Below are positions 33,035 to 33,142 of a stretch of DNA of 33,142 bases, piece after piece (positions within the stretch are counted from its first letter, which is position 1; every line of letters starts with the position of its first letter). The notes under the pieces are model-generated. The model was given only the letters and a program-made list of their open reading frames with translations. It ran no database searches and was not told the DNA's origin. The stretch is taken from the NCBI GenBank assembly GCA_018335875.1, contig JAGXRN010000046.1, forward strand, positions 1-33,142. The letters are read 5' to 3'. The stretch is from Dethiobacter sp. (lineage in GTDB: Bacteria; Bacillota; Dethiobacteria; Dethiobacterales; Dethiobacteraceae). The position numbers and the translations under genes were made by a program.

Positions 33035-33109
33035 GGGCCCATAGCTCAACGGTGGAGCAGCCGGCTCATAACCGGTAGGTTCTAGGTTCGAATCCTAGTG
33101 GGCCCACCA
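33035..33109 (+). tRNA. tRNA with CAT anticodon (elongator Met, or Ile-CAT)
   Basis: A 75-base cloverleaf with encoded CCA: acceptor GGGCCCA/TGGGCCC fully paired, anticodon arm GCCGG-CTCATAA-CCGGT with CAT at 33067-33069, T arm GGTTCGAATCC. The paired first base excludes initiator Met. Whether C34 is modified to lysidine (isoleucine, AUA) cannot be told from sequence. Confidence 0.93.
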
Positions 33110-33121
33110 ATACCAATTAAT

Positions 33122-33142
33122 GGCCCCTTGGTCAAGCGGTCA
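33122..33142 (+). tRNA. 5' end of a further tRNA, probably tRNA-Glu
   Basis: GGCCCCTTGGTCAAGCGGT at the right edge matches the acceptor and D-arm start of bacterial tRNA-Glu. The anticodon lies outside the window, so the identity is inferred. Confidence 0.7.

Overview
The window looks like the chromosome of a spore-forming, Gram-positive (Firmicutes/Clostridia-type) bacterium. The basis is the gene order rpsU, nfeD, floA, yqfC, yqfD, phoH, pgpH, ybeY, dgkA, cdd, era, recO, glyQ, glyS, ccpN-like, PPDK regulator, ppdK, dacF, dgt, dnaG, rpoD. Further support comes from the sporulation proteins YqfC and YqfD, a glycyl T-box leader, AGGAGG-type ribosome binding sites, frequent GTG/TTG starts and consensus sigma-A promoters. 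I cannot name the genus from sequence alone.

Positions 1-2280 are a small accessory patch. It holds the tail of an unidentified protein, a decayed excisionase/Uma2 nuclease-like pseudogene, and a VapB/VapC (AbrB/PIN) toxin-antitoxin pair lying between two nearly identical 154-155 bp direct repeats. A possible gene remnant follows, ending exactly where the second repeat ends. A leftward two-P-loop ATPase gene (2281-3396) separates this patch from the housekeeping part.

Positions 3479-7170 carry a HIT hydrolase, rpsU (59 codons, TTG start, consensus promoter), then nfeD, floA and a small membrane protein forming a membrane-microdomain cluster. Positions 7225-14301 are one tight rightward operon: yqfC, yqfD, phoH, pgpH (c-di-AMP phosphodiesterase type), ybeY, dgkA, a DUF881 gene and cdd, closed by a bidirectional terminator. 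era and recO (DNA repair), a DUF4342 gene, and T-box-controlled glyQ-glyS follow.

Positions 20196-24463 form a central-carbon control unit: a CcpN-like HTH+CBS regulator behind a perfect 24-bp palindrome, the PPDK regulatory kinase/phosphorylase, and pyruvate phosphate dikinase. The regulator has no ATG, GTG or TTG in front of its HTH domain; the best start is an AUC codon. A leftward dacF-type peptidase and a PhoP/PhoR-like two-component pair come next.

Positions 28301-33142 hold an intergenic region whose two strong hairpins are terminators only for the minus strand, then dgt, a 364-base gap with a probable structured RNA, dnaG, rpoD and the start of a tRNA cluster (Asn, a CAT-anticodon tRNA, and the first 21 bases of a probable tRNA-Glu).

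Most of the window is conserved housekeeping sequence. The observations most worth following are the AUC start, the repeat-flanked toxin-antitoxin module, the possible leftward small RNA upstream of dgt, and the unassigned RNA upstream of dnaG. I did not find a clearly new multi-gene system.
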